A stretch of 64,000 nt of DNA from HRBIN16 sp049969495 (GTDB taxonomy: Bacteria > Armatimonadota > HRBIN16), in NCBI GenBank assembly GCA_049969495.1, contig JBMFOT010000005.1, positions 1 through 64,000 on the forward strand. The letters run 5' to 3'. The position numbers were made by a program, and so were the translations under genes. The notes beneath the pieces were generated by a model. It worked only from the letters and a program-made list of their open reading frames with translations, was not told the DNA's origin and made no database searches. This document shows positions 17,354 to 26,374 of the stretch, in pieces (position 1 is the first letter of the stretch; the number at the start of each line of letters is the position of its first letter).

Positions 17354-19351
17354 GTGGATACCTTCAAACTGAACCCGAACTACACACCTAAAGGCGACCA
17401 GCCGCAAGCGATAGAGAAGCTGGTGGAAGGCGTGCTCAAGGGCTACCGCTACCAGACCCTGTTGGGCGTGACGGGTAGCGGCAAGACCTTCACGATGGCG
17501 TCGGTGATTGCCCGCCTGAACCGCCCCACCCTGGTCATTGCGCACAACAAGACCCTCGCCGCCCAGCTCACGCAGGAGTTCCGCGAGTTCTTCCCGGAAA
17601 ACGCGGTGGAATACTTCGTCTCCTACTACGACTACTATCAGCCCGAAGCGTACATCCCCCAAACCGATACCTATATCGAGAAGGACGCCTCCATCAACGA
17701 CGAGATAGACCGCCTGCGCCACGCCGCCACACAAGCGGTGCTAGAGCGACGCGACGTGATCGTGGTTGCCAGTGTGTCGTGCATCTACGGTTTGGGTTCG
17801 CCGGAGGAGTACAAACAGCAGGTGCTGGTGCTGCATCGCGGTAAGGCGTATGACCTGGAGCAAATCCGCCGACAGCTGGTGCGAATGCAGTTCAACTTCA
17901 ACGATTTCCTGACCGAGCGTGGCAGTTTTCGTGTGCGCGGGGACGTGTTGGAAATCCTGCCCGCTGACGAGGACATCCTGACCCGCGTGGAGTTCTTCGG
18001 CGATGAGGTGGAGAAGATTGCGCTCGTAGACCCGCTGACGGGCGAGGTACTGCAGTCGCGTAACAGCGTGAGCATCTTCCCCGCGACGCACTACGTGACC
18101 CCCTGGGAGCGTTTGGAAAGCATTATCGAGCAGATTCGGCAGGAGATGGAAGAACAGTGTGCGCGCTTCGAGGCGGCGGGCAAACTGTTAGAAGCACAGC
18201 GCCTGCGCCAGCGCACCGAGTTTGACCTCGAGATGATGCGCGAACTGGGCTACTGCTCCGGCATCGAGAACTACTCGCGCTACTTCGACGGACGCCAGCC
18301 GGGCGAGCGGCCGCATACCCTGCTGGACTATTTCCCCGAAGACTACATCGTGTTCATCGACGAGTCGCACCAGACCATCCCGCAACTGCACGGTATGTAC
18401 AATGGCGACCGCCAGCGCAAGGAGACGCTGGTGGAGTACGGGTTCCGCTTGCCCTCCGCGCTGGACAACCGCCCGCTGAAGTTCGAGGAGTTGGAGAAGC
18501 TCTGGAAGCAGGTCATCTTTGTCTCCGCGACGCCGGGACCCTACGAGCGCGAACACAGCGAGCAGATTGTAGAGCAGCTCATCCGCCCCACCGGATTGGT
18601 AGACCCCGAAGTGATTGTCAAACCGACGAAGGGGCAGATCGACGACCTCGTGGAGCAGATACGCCAGCGTGTGGAGCGTGGCGAGCGCACGCTGGTGACC
18701 ACCCTCACCAAAAAGATGGCGGAGGACCTCACCGCCTATCTGGAGGAGCTGGGTATTCGCGTGCAGTACCTGCACTCCGATGTGCAGACTATCGAGCGGG
18801 CGGAGATTCTGCGCGATTTGCGGTTGGGCGTGTTCGACGTGGTGGTGGGCATTAACTTGCTGCGCGAGGGGCTGGACCTGCCAGAGGTATCGCTGGTGGC
18901 GATACTAGATGCCGATAAAGAGGGCTTCCTGCGTTCGGAAACCTCCTTGATTCAGACCATCGGACGCGCCGCGCGCAACGTGAACGGGCAGGTCATCCTC
19001 TACGCCGATAACATCACCCGCTCCATGCAGCGGGCGATTGATGAGACCAATCGTCGTCGCAGGGTGCAGATGGAGTACAACGAGAAACATGGTATCACCC
19101 CGCAAAGCATTGTGAAAGCGGTGCGTGAGGTGGTGCGTGCAGAGAAGGTGGCGGAGAGACGGGCGGAGTATACGGTTCGCCCCTCCCTGCCCGAAAACGC
19201 GACCCCCGAAGACATCCACACGGTGATTGCCGAGCTGGAGAAGGAGATGAAGGCGGCGGCGAAGGCGCTGGAGTTCGAGCGCGCTGCCGAGATACGCGAC
19301 GAAATCTTCCGCCTGAGGCAGTTACTACCTCCTGCTCCGCATAAACGATAA
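17354..19351 (+). CDS. uvrB: Excinuclease ABC subunit B
   Basis: The DNA damage verification helicase of nucleotide excision repair. I place the start at GTG 17354 (665 residues, the normal length) because it gives the canonical N-terminus DTFKLNPNYTPKGDQPQAIE and has GAGGAGG upstream; the longer open frame from 17285 would run through the promoter. Motifs: Walker A GVTGSGKT, the beta-hairpin region YYDYYQPEAYIPQTDTYIEK, DESH box (IDESHQTIPQ), motif V/VI (LLREGLDLPEV, QTIGRAARN) and the C-terminal UVR domain that binds UvrC (ELEKEMKAAAKALEFERAAE). All motifs are intact. Confidence 0.97.
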   Translation: MDTFKLNPNYTPKGDQPQAIEKLVEGVLKGYRYQTLLGVTGSGKTFTMASVIARLNRPTLVIAHNKTLAAQLTQEFREFFPENAVEYFVSYYDYYQPEAYIPQTDTYIEKDASINDEIDRLRHAATQAVLERRDVIVVASVSCIYGLGSPEEYKQQVLVLHRGKAYDLEQIRRQLVRMQFNFNDFLTERGSFRVRGDVLEILPADEDILTRVEFFGDEVEKIALVDPLTGEVLQSRNSVSIFPATHYVTPWERLESIIEQIRQEMEEQCARFEAAGKLLEAQRLRQRTEFDLEMMRELGYCSGIENYSRYFDGRQPGERPHTLLDYFPEDYIVFIDESHQTIPQLHGMYNGDRQRKETLVEYGFRLPSALDNRPLKFEELEKLWKQVIFVSATPGPYEREHSEQIVEQLIRPTGLVDPEVIVKPTKGQIDDLVEQIRQRVERGERTLVTTLTKKMAEDLTAYLEELGIRVQYLHSDVQTIERAEILRDLRLGVFDVVVGINLLREGLDLPEVSLVAILDADKEGFLRSETSLIQTIGRAARNVNGQVILYADNITRSMQRAIDETNRRRRVQMEYNEKHGITPQSIVKAVREVVRAEKVAERRAEYTVRPSLPENATPEDIHTVIAELEKEMKAAAKALEFERAAEIRDEIFRLRQLLPPAPHKR

Positions 19352-19354
19352 AAA

Positions 19355-19392
19355 CCCGGTGGATGTGGGAAAGGAGCCTGATGTCCACCGGG
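19355..19392. terminator. Stem-loop after uvrB
   Basis: CCCGGTGGA (19355-19363) pairs with TCCACCGGG (19384-19392), a perfect 9-bp stem with a 20-base loop, starting 4 bp after the uvrB stop. No U-tract follows, so termination strength is uncertain. Confidence 0.4.
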
Positions 19393-19434
19393 CGTCTCGC
19401 CGCGACTACCCACGGCGAATCTGTTAAAATCCGC

Positions 19435-19659
19435 TTATCGTGGTGACTGCGGCGCCTGCTGAGGCGCACGTGGCATGACATCGGGGGTCATGCCGGGTCC
19501 TGCCCCGCCTCCCGGTCCTCCCCCTGGCGCATCTGCACCAAACACACTGGCTTCCTGCGGGGGCGGCGTAGCGGTTTTACTGTAGTAGAAGTACGCCACT
19601 ATCGCCAGCACAATCACCAAAACGGCAATCACCAACGCTGGACTCACTTCCTTCTTCAC
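19435..19659 (-). CDS. Small single-helix membrane protein, unknown
   Basis: A 74-residue protein with the start placed at GTG 19659, which follows GGGAGGTG at good spacing; the longer open frame to 19698 has no RBS. It has a short charged start (KKEVSP), one membrane helix (ALVIAVLVIVLAIVAYFYYS) and a Gly/Pro-rich, low-complexity tail. Not recognised. It follows a DUF1559 pseudopilin gene by 63 bp on the same strand; small proteins of exactly this shape are common after DUF1559 genes in related bacteria, to my recollection, which suggests a role with the pseudopilin. Confidence 0.6.
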   Translation of the reverse strand: MKKEVSPALVIAVLVIVLAIVAYFYYSKTATPPPQEASVFGADAPGGGPGGGAGPGMTPDVMPRAPQQAPQSPR

Positions 19660-19722
19660 AGTTGATACACCTCCCAGTGTGAGAAATACCGGGCGCACCG
19701 GCAGGTGCGCCCAGAGTAGTGA

Positions 19723-20502
19723 CTAGCGTATCACCCAAGTGTAGGTATTACCCGGACGAGCGTTCCACATTTCAAAGGTTGTCTCCCTGAGCGACTTCAC
19801 GTGCCCGTCCATAAACAGCACGTTGAACATGTCGTTGTGGGCGAGGCGCACGGAAGCCTTGCATCGTCCCCACGCGGAGCTCTGACGCTCTCCACCGGCG
19901 AGGTAATCGAAGCCGTGCCATGTGTCCGCTCCCAGTCCGGGGGACGGATATGCTGCTGCCCATATCTGCATGGTGCATCCGTCCATCACCGTCAGCAGCT
20001 TGGCAGGTTCAGCAAAAGCAGCTTCCTGCGCGTACGGAATGTAGCGTCCCAGCGGGTCACCAGTGAAGTTCTGCGCTTCGGGACGGTCGCTCGGAATGCC
20101 ACAGCAGTTCCAGGAGTTGTTGAAGGCGTACGACCAGTACAGTCGGCGCTTATTGGGGCCCTCGCCCTCCGGCAAAAACTCGCGTTTCCACTCGGTGTAG
20201 TTCGAGCGGCTAGGACACTTCCAAATACCTGCGTTCTTCACGTAGGGGTCCAGCAGGTCGATGTACCACAGGATTTGGGTTAGTGCGTCGTCTAGGTAGC
20301 GGTAACCCGGCACCACCGTTTGGTCATAATCATCCATGTACATGCGCATGGCGAGACCAATCTGCTTCAGGTTACTGGTGCAGCTTGCCTGACGCGCCTT
20401 TTCCCTCGCCTGTGCAAACACCGGGAACAGGATGGCTGCCAGTATCGCGATAATCGCGATAACCACCAGCAGCTCGATCAGTGTGAAAGCGTGTCGTTTC
20501 AT
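19723..20502 (-). CDS. DUF1559 pseudopilin (type II/IV secretion-like prepilin)
   Basis: A 259-residue protein starting with a prepilin N-terminus: short basic leader, then FTLIELLVVIAIIAILAAIL with the conserved Glu at mature position 5, cleaved by a PilD-type peptidase. Further on it has the DUF1559-type pattern: LKQIGLAMRMYMDDYDQT, several Cys/Trp positions, and the C-terminal H-DG signature (VLFMDGHVKSL). These proteins are numerous in Planctomycetota, Lentisphaerota and Armatimonadota; they are thought to be surface-displayed pseudopilins, possibly binding polysaccharides. The start overlaps the stop of the GntR/LacI regulator gene by 4 bases, so regulator and pseudopilin are one unit. 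Confidence 0.88.
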   Translation of the reverse strand: MKRHAFTLIELLVVIAIIAILAAILFPVFAQAREKARQASCTSNLKQIGLAMRMYMDDYDQTVVPGYRYLDDALTQILWYIDLLDPYVKNAGIWKCPSRSNYTEWKREFLPEGEGPNKRRLYWSYAFNNSWNCCGIPSDRPEAQNFTGDPLGRYIPYAQEAAFAEPAKLLTVMDGCTMQIWAAAYPSPGLGADTWHGFDYLAGGERQSSAWGRCKASVRLAHNDMFNVLFMDGHVKSLRETTFEMWNARPGNTYTWVIR

Positions 20503-21686
20503 GGTGTTTCCCTCCTCGAATGGAATGAATAGGTTTCTGCCTCTCGGCGCACGTGGCGCGTGGAGGCGTGGACGCTTATGGGCGCCTCCAGCAGAACATG
20601 CTGATAGGTTCCCTTATCGCCTTGCTCGATCCGTTGCAGCAGGAGACGCGCTCCCCACTCTCCGATACGCTCGAAGGGTTGGTTGGCGGTGGTCAGGAAC
20701 GGCGAACCGGGCAACCATCGTTCCAACCCGTCAAATCCGGCAACAGCCATATCCTCCGGCACACGCACCCCTCTTGCCCTTAAAGCGTTGATCAACTGCA
20801 AGGCGAGCACGTCGTTAACGCAAAAGACCGCCGTTGGCGGGCCGGGTAGTTCCATCAGCTGCGCCGCCAACGCTTCGTACACATTCCCATAGCCAGCTTC
20901 AGGAGAGCCGGTTTCCGTTAATACCAGCTCGGGGCAGAACGAGAGCCCTGCCTCCAGAAGTGCGTCTCGATAACCCTGCAAGCGTTCGTGTACCGTAGAG
21001 GCGTTGTCCACGTTGGTGATGTGGGCAATATACCGGTGTCCCCTGCTAATCAAATGGTGAACTAACTGCATAGCGGCGTACCGGTTGTCTACACCCACGT
21101 AGTCTGCAGGAAACCCCTCTGGCGGGCGGCGGTCCAAAAATACCAGGGGGATACCTGCAGCCCGCACGCTCTGCAACACCAGCAGGTTTGCTTCGCCACC
21201 GAGGTACCAGAGGATAACCCCTGCCACATCTTTGTCGCGCGTGATACGCTCCAGAAACTGGGCCTCGCTATGCACCACCGCTCGCCAGTCGGTATCCACC
21301 GGGCTCTCGACGATAAGCCGATAACGATTCGCGTCAAGGGTTTTGTAAATTCCCCGAAGGATAGCCGATGCACCCGGAAATGTGGCGCTGGGCCACAACC
21401 AGAGCCCAAGGGTCAATCGCCGTGCCTCGGTGGAGGGCACAGTCGCTGCCTGACGTTTGACCACAGGACGACATCGAGGAGACCGTACCACCAGCCCCTG
21501 TCGTTCCAGTTCCTCGATGGCACGTCGCACGATGGTGCGGCTCACCCCGAACTCTTCCGCCAGCTCGCGCTCGGTAGGCAACCAGCCGTTATCCCGGTAC
21601 TCGCCCGCCAGCACACGCTCTCGCAGTGTGTTAGCTATCACCACCACAGAGGGCGACGCCAGTTTGTGGCTTGCACGTCTGCTCAT
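20499..21686 (-). CDS. GntR-LacI type transcriptional regulator
   Basis: A 395-residue regulator. Residues about 12-78 are a GntR-type winged helix (LRERVLAGEYRDNGWLPTER, ELAEEFGVSRTIVRRAIEEL), and about 90-380 a LacI/ribose-binding-like sensor domain (LTLGLWLWPSATFPGASAIL ... PLVFLDRRPPE, YVGVDNRYAAMQLVHHLISR, TAVFCVNDVLALQLINALRA, MAVAGFDGLERW). This is the AraR-like architecture: DNA binding released by a sugar. It is transcribed from a strong promoter and directly overlaps the pseudopilin gene downstream, so it probably controls itself and the pseudopilin in response to a carbohydrate. The ligand is unknown. Confidence 0.9.
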   Translation of the reverse strand: MSRRASHKLASPSVVVIANTLRERVLAGEYRDNGWLPTERELAEEFGVSRTIVRRAIEELERQGLVVRSPRCRPVVKRQAATVPSTEARRLTLGLWLWPSATFPGASAILRGIYKTLDANRYRLIVESPVDTDWRAVVHSEAQFLERITRDKDVAGVILWYLGGEANLLVLQSVRAAGIPLVFLDRRPPEGFPADYVGVDNRYAAMQLVHHLISRGHRYIAHITNVDNASTVHERLQGYRDALLEAGLSFCPELVLTETGSPEAGYGNVYEALAAQLMELPGPPTAVFCVNDVLALQLINALRARGVRVPEDMAVAGFDGLERWLPGSPFLTTANQPFERIGEWGARLLLQRIEQGDKGTYQHVLLEAPISVHASTRHVRREAETYSFHSRRETP

Positions 21687-21706
21687 GCCCTATCTCTTTT
21701 TTTCTA

Positions 21707-21735
21707 AATATACCAAAAATGCCTCTGGTTGTCAA
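21707..21735 (-). promoter_or_regulatory. Strong sigma-70 promoter of the GntR/LacI-pseudopilin unit
   Basis: On the minus strand: TTGACA (21735-21730), a 17-bp spacer and TATATT (21712-21707), 21 bp before the ATG at 21686. The leader would be about 14 bases long. Confidence 0.7.
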
Positions 21736-21833
21736 GTCGTTCGAGTGTGGTTTTTCTGGAATTTTCGAAAATTCTCGCTCGCTCACCTCTCATAGTCTAC
21801 CAAATCATGAATCTTCGTGCTCTTCCTCGATGG

Positions 21834-21858
21834 GGAGGGCGAACTTCCCGGTGAGCCG
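21834..21858 (+). repeat. Intergenic repeat, GGAGGGCGAAC type, copy 1
   Basis: The 25-bp unit begins GGAGGGCGAACTTCCCGGTG and ends AGCCG. The same unit with one or two changes occurs twice, in opposite orientation, at 35141-35206. It is followed here by two more palindromes (CCCGC-GA-GCGGG near 21879-21890 and TCCCCC-N6-GGGGGA near 21902-21919). Together they fill the gap between two minus-strand genes and hold no gene. Confidence 0.6.
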
Positions 21859-21938
21859 GTTTAGCTCCCACCTTCCTCCCCGCGAGCGGGAAGCTCTTCC
21901 TCCCCCATCCACGGGGGAAGTTAGGAGGGTTACCCGCC

Positions 21939-24542
21939 TCACTCTTCCTCCAGTTCCAGCGCCAGCCCACGCGCTGCCAGCCCTCTACCATGTGCGCCGG
22001 CGAACTCCACCGGATACGGTGCATCCACACCCTTCACCGCGTGCCACAGAATGCGATTAAGCAGGTCATCCTCCACACGGTCGGGTTTGTCCAGCGGCAG
22101 GCGCAAACTGGCTTCCGCCCAATGACGCTGCTGCGGGTTCAGCGTGCTGAGCGCTGGGTTTAGCTCGTCCAGAGGTATCCGGTTAGGTAAAGCGGTGTAG
22201 GGGGTAAAGTCCGGCTTTTCGGTAAAGCAGGCGGTCATCACCGGCGACATCGCCACCATCTGGTTCATCGGTGGAACGCCCAGAATACGGCAGATGGTGT
22301 GCAGCACCGAGCTCTGGTTGTAGAACTCGCTAATTACCGCCCCGCGCTTGGTGTAGGGGCTAATTACCAGACACACAGAGCGATGCCCGTCCACGTGGTC
22401 AAAGCCGTCCTGCGGGTCGTCCTCGATGACGAAGATGCAGGTCTTTGACCAGAACTTGCTTTTGCTGATTCCTTCCACAATGCGCCCCAGTGCGAGGTCG
22501 TTATCCGCCACGTGGGCACGTGGTGTCGGCATACCGGGTTGGGTGCCGGAGGTGTGGTCCTGAGGCAGGTAGACAATCACCAGATTCGGGAAATAACCCT
22601 TGTGCTCAAAATCCCTCAGCTCCTTCAGGAACACGTCGGCACGGAGTATGTCAGGAATGCGCATGTTCCATCCTGGATATTCCCGGCAGCTATAACGACG
22701 CAGGGTCTCGATACCGATATTTTGGTTGAAGCGGATGCTGCGCTTGCCGTCCACAAAGTCCCTGTAAATATCCGTGAAGGAGGCCTCTGCGGGCACCGGC
22801 TCCGCATAATCGAATTCCCCATAGTTGCGGAAAGAAAGCCCAGCCGCCAGTACGTGGTCCCAAAGGAAGCCACTAGCGGAGTACGACAGCGGGTCGTCGC
22901 CAAAGGGATAGCTGCGCGTCCAGCCGCCGAAGGAGCGTTCCAGATAAGAGGTGGCGTTGCCCTCGGTAGACCAGGCGTGCCCATCTGCCGAGTTGACACC
23001 ATTGCAATAGTAGTTATCCAGCAGTACAAACTGCTCGGCGAGCGCGTGATGGTTCGGCGTCACCTCCCTGCCAAAGATGCACAGTGATGGCTCGCTATCT
23101 CCTTTGCCGATCGCGCCAAACACCTGGTCATAGGTACGGTTCTCCTTGATAATGTACACCACGTGCTCGAAGACCGACGGTTCGCCCGTCCTCTCCGGCA
23201 CAGGCACCGGTTTCTTGCCGCTCTGGGTGCGTTCCCATGCCCGCAATATCTGGGGCACGCGCGCGTCACGTTTCACCTGTGCGGTGTAGCGGGCGAGCTG
23301 CCTGCGGTCAGGTATGGGCACACGGTTCACTGTGCCCAAGAAGCTGTACACGTTCCAGCCTTTGTGTTCCGGCTGGGGGTGACGCGAACCCAAGCCTTTG
23401 ATATTGGCAACGAACAGCCTTTTGCCATCGGTAAGCACCGCGCCCGGGTACCAGCCCGCGGGGATGAACCCCTCCACTCTACTGCGGTTGCGCCGGTGGT
23501 CGATACGCACAACCGCCACTGCGTTGTTACCCCCGTTGGCGACGAATAGCGTGTTGCCGTCCGGCGTCAGTGCAAGCGCGTTAGGCATACTGCCAAAGGG
23601 CAAGGATGGGTCAGGGCGTACCGAAACGGTCTCCACTACCTGCAGCGAGCCGGTATCGATCACGCTCACCGTATCCGAGTTAGCATTAGCCACATAGAGC
23701 CGAGCGTGCACTTCGTCCAGAGCAAGTCCACTCGGCTGCAACCCCACTTGTATCTCCGCAATTACCGTTTTGGTCTGCAAGTCCACCACCGATACGGTTC
23801 CAATTGCTGCCACCCCACGCGAGTCCACCAGAGCGGGCGTGCCCGAGCTTTGGGCGGTTTTCTCGCCTTGCTTGGGATGGCGTCCGCCCCAGTTGGATAC
23901 GTACGCACGATGGCCGTTGGCTGAGACCTTTACCGCAAACGGTGCGACGCCCACAGGAACCTGCGCAATAACCTTGCCCTCACGCAGGTCGACTACTGCT
24001 AGGCTGTTGTTACGGGAGAGGGCAACATATGCCATGTTCCCTTCTGCGTTCAAAGCGATACCACAGGGGTAGCTTTCACCCCCTACCGCTGGCTGAGGCA
24101 AGTCTATACGTCTGCCCCACTGCAGGCTTCCGTCCGCCCCAACATTCGCTTCGAGCAGCTGGCTGGCTGCGTTGCTGAGGTATAACCGTTTGCCATCGGG
24201 AGAGACCGCAATCCCCTGCATTGAACTGCCTCCCCGCCCCACAGGAAGCTCCTGCCGCACCTTCCATGTCAGCACATCCACCACCACGATGCCGCGGTTG
24301 TCTTTCACATAGAGAGTGCGCCCGTCAGAGGAGAGCGCTATATCCACCGGTCTACCGCCGAATGACAGGCTATCTCCAGCAGGGCGAACGAGCTGAGCCG
24401 TTGCGACAAGGTGCGAGCGATCTTGCTGGGGACCGACCCGTACGGGGGATTGAGGGGCTGACAGAGCAAACGTGCACAAGACCACTATCGCAGCGGTGGC
24501 TACCAGTCCAGCCATTCTCATCAGGTCACTCCTTGCGGTCAT
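21939..24542 (-). CDS. YVTN beta-propeller plus phosphoesterase, secreted
   Basis: An 867-residue exported protein: signal peptide (about 1-29), a seven-bladed YVTN-type propeller (about 50-400; repeats such as VSANGHRAYVSNWGGRHP, LDEVHARLYVANANSDTVSV, LTPDGNTLFVANGGNNAVAV), then an alkaline-phosphatase-superfamily phosphoesterase domain (about 470-760: FEHVVYIIKENRTYDQVFGA, HVADNDLALGRIVEGISKS, IFVIEDDPQDGFDHVDGHRS). ENRTYDQVFG and the DDPQDG..DHVDGHR region carry metal-binding residues of the phosphoesterase family that includes phospholipase C and acid phosphatases. Members of this two-domain class are found in soil bacteria; the substrate is not known. No neighbour points to phosphate starvation. 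Confidence 0.88.
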   Translation of the reverse strand: MTARSDLMRMAGLVATAAIVVLCTFALSAPQSPVRVGPQQDRSHLVATAQLVRPAGDSLSFGGRPVDIALSSDGRTLYVKDNRGIVVVDVLTWKVRQELPVGRGGSSMQGIAVSPDGKRLYLSNAASQLLEANVGADGSLQWGRRIDLPQPAVGGESYPCGIALNAEGNMAYVALSRNNSLAVVDLREGKVIAQVPVGVAPFAVKVSANGHRAYVSNWGGRHPKQGEKTAQSSGTPALVDSRGVAAIGTVSVVDLQTKTVIAEIQVGLQPSGLALDEVHARLYVANANSDTVSVIDTGSLQVVETVSVRPDPSLPFGSMPNALALTPDGNTLFVANGGNNAVAVVRIDHRRNRSRVEGFIPAGWYPGAVLTDGKRLFVANIKGLGSRHPQPEHKGWNVYSFLGTVNRVPIPDRRQLARYTAQVKRDARVPQILRAWERTQSGKKPVPVPERTGEPSVFEHVVYIIKENRTYDQVFGAIGKGDSEPSLCIFGREVTPNHHALAEQFVLLDNYYCNGVNSADGHAWSTEGNATSYLERSFGGWTRSYPFGDDPLSYSASGFLWDHVLAAGLSFRNYGEFDYAEPVPAEASFTDIYRDFVDGKRSIRFNQNIGIETLRRYSCREYPGWNMRIPDILRADVFLKELRDFEHKGYFPNLVIVYLPQDHTSGTQPGMPTPRAHVADNDLALGRIVEGISKSKFWSKTCIFVIEDDPQDGFDHVDGHRSVCLVISPYTKRGAVISEFYNQSSVLHTICRILGVPPMNQMVAMSPVMTACFTEKPDFTPYTALPNRIPLDELNPALSTLNPQQRHWAEASLRLPLDKPDRVEDDLLNRILWHAVKGVDAPYPVEFAGAHGRGLAARGLALELEEE

Positions 24543-24617
24543 GATTGGAAAGGGCAGGTAGGATACCTGCCCCCCCTCTTCTGTAGATGCCCCTGTTTCT
24601 CCTGCCTGTTCGCCTAC

Positions 24618-25466
24618 CTACTGAGCACACGAGTTTCGGATGAGCCCCACCGGATAGCCGAGTGTATCGTTGGGGTAGTTCGGAACCATCCAGATTCCGC
24701 GCTCGGGCCAGATGTAGCAAGTGTGGCTAGGAGCGTTGTTACAGCGTGGATAGCCTTTCCCCGCCGAGTCGAGCTCCTTGGACACAAAGAACTTAGCATG
24801 TCCATCGGCGAAGGCGATGTTGCTTCCGTCCTTGTATAGAGCGCGATAGCGGATCTTGTTGATGAAATCCGAACCTTCCAGAGTCACGTAGTTGCATCCC
24901 CAGCTGGCGCCTCGTGGCGGCACGCTGTTCGAGAGCAGGATGGCCACCGTGTTCGCTGGTTGGGCAATCTCAGCGAGCCGGGCAGGGGTGGTCAGTTCGA
25001 ACCCCGACGGTGTGCGGGCATAATCCCCAAAGGGATAAGTACCGTCGCGTGAAAGCAGATAGTTCATCGAGTAGGTGTTAGTCATCTGCGTCCCACTGGC
25101 GGGAGCACACTCGTCCACAAAGTTACCCACGCGGTCCAACATGGGCGAACGGAACATCTCGGCGTTCTTTACGTAAGGCATGAGCAACAATCCCCATCCA
25201 CGATGAGGTGTGCCGTCGCAACGGAGGGGCGAAATCTGTGGGGTGCAGCGTGGATCCCACTCAGAGCCGGTCGGCACCCAGGTCTCATCGTAGTCCTGGG
25301 CGTACATGGCTGCTGCCAACCCCAGCTGCTTGATGTTGGAAAGGTCCTGAGTGTTGCGTGCCGAAAGCCTCGCCTGCGAGAAGACAGGGAACAGGATCGC
25401 TGCCAGTATCGCGATAATCGCGATAACCACCAACAGCTCGATCAGAGTAAATCCCTTGCGAAGCAT
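24618..25466 (-). CDS. DUF1559 pseudopilin
   Basis: A 282-residue prepilin-like protein. The ATG at 25466 is preferred over the longer frame to 25748: it follows AAGGAGG and starts the prepilin signal (LRKGFTLIELLVVIAIIAIL). It then has SNIKQLGLAAAMYAQDYDET and the C-terminal H-DG motif (IAFADGHAKFFVSKELD). It lies 75 bp downstream of the phosphoesterase gene's 5' end and is transcribed away from the next pseudopilin, with 141 bp between the two starts. Its first 60 residues are nearly the same as in the paralogue at 19723, while the remainder is diverged, as is usual in this family. Confidence 0.88.
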   Translation of the reverse strand: MLRKGFTLIELLVVIAIIAILAAILFPVFSQARLSARNTQDLSNIKQLGLAAAMYAQDYDETWVPTGSEWDPRCTPQISPLRCDGTPHRGWGLLLMPYVKNAEMFRSPMLDRVGNFVDECAPASGTQMTNTYSMNYLLSRDGTYPFGDYARTPSGFELTTPARLAEIAQPANTVAILLSNSVPPRGASWGCNYVTLEGSDFINKIRYRALYKDGSNIAFADGHAKFFVSKELDSAGKGYPRCNNAPSHTCYIWPERGIWMVPNYPNDTLGYPVGLIRNSCAQ

Positions 25467-25595
25467 GGAACACCTCCTTGAAATTAGATTGACCACGCTG
25501 GACTCTACTCCAAGAGGTTTAAGGGAATTTTGCGTGTGCGTTAAGGATGTGTTACGTAAGATTTGCAGGGCTGCAAAGCAATCCACCCTTTGAGG

Positions 25596-25601
25596 TATAA
25601 T
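25596..25601 (+). promoter_or_regulatory. -10 element 6 bp before the pseudopilin ATG
   Basis: A perfect TATAAT lies 6 bp before the ATG at 25608. Transcription would begin at the start codon, giving a leaderless mRNA; no ribosome binding site is seen. A -35 hexamer is not obvious. Confidence 0.5.
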
Positions 25602-25607
25602 GGTGCC

Positions 25608-26363
25608 ATGTATCGTAGAGCTTTCACACTGATAGAGACCCTCGTGATCGTCACCATCCTCGCCATACTCGCGGCGATACTCCTGCCGGTATTCAGCCAG
25701 ACGCGCGAGCGGGCGCGCATGACCGGCTGCCTCTCCAACGCCCGCCAACTAGCTATGGCAGTGCATAGCTACTCGCTGGACTATGATGAAACGCTGCCAC
25801 CATCCACCAATTACGCAGTGCCGACTTCTGTTCCGGAACGCATTTGGACACGCCTGATACAACCTTACGTGCGTGACACGAACATCTTCGTATGCCCCAG
25901 TGCCAGCGGTAGCGGCTTCCCCACCGACTGGTCACAACGAGGCATCGGTTCGATGGGCTATACCGCTGCCACTGCCTACGATCCCGACCAACGAGAAGGT
26001 TTCGCCACACCTGCAGCGTTAGTGCAGATACAAGAGCCTGCGCGTACGCCGCTGTTTGGAGACACTGCCAGCGGTCCTACCGTACAGAAGTATCGGGGCT
26101 ACGTGTTTGACCCCTACGTCGGGCAGCCGAATCTCACAGACCCGCGCCTGGGTACGCCGCTGGTAGCAGACCGTGACCTGGTACAGGAGTTGAACCACCT
26201 CCCGCCTGCCCAGTTGAAACCGCTCTATGCCCGCCATTTTGCCACAGGAGACAATCGCGGGCTGGCGACACTCATCCTTGCCGATGGCCACGCCAAAACC
26301 TACTCTGCCGCTTCCATTCTGGCTCAGGAGAAGGGCGCAAACCTACTGTGGCGATTCCGCTAA
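25608..26363 (+). CDS. DUF1559-like pseudopilin, shorter form
   Basis: A 251-residue prepilin-like protein: leader YRRA, then FTLIETLVIVTILAILAAIL with Glu5, SNARQLAMAVHSYSLDYDET, a Cys-containing FVCPSASG segment and a C-terminal LADGHAKTYSAASIL motif. It is transcribed divergently from the pseudopilin at 24618-25466. Its core helix differs (ETLVIVT instead of ELLVVIA), so it is an older paralogue. The ATG at 25608 is taken because the TATAAT just ahead of it excludes the longer frame from 25563. The stop is 12 bp before the tRNA promoter. Confidence 0.82.
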   Translation: MYRRAFTLIETLVIVTILAILAAILLPVFSQTRERARMTGCLSNARQLAMAVHSYSLDYDETLPPSTNYAVPTSVPERIWTRLIQPYVRDTNIFVCPSASGSGFPTDWSQRGIGSMGYTAATAYDPDQREGFATPAALVQIQEPARTPLFGDTASGPTVQKYRGYVFDPYVGQPNLTDPRLGTPLVADRDLVQELNHLPPAQLKPLYARHFATGDNRGLATLILADGHAKTYSAASILAQEKGANLLWRFR

Positions 26364-26374
26364 AGCGCGGTCAT

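Noticed and set aside
25467..25748. N-terminal extension of the minus-strand pseudopilin frame
   Set aside because: The frame runs on without a stop but the ATG at 25466 has AAGGAGG and starts the prepilin signal; the extension is antisense to the next pseudopilin.
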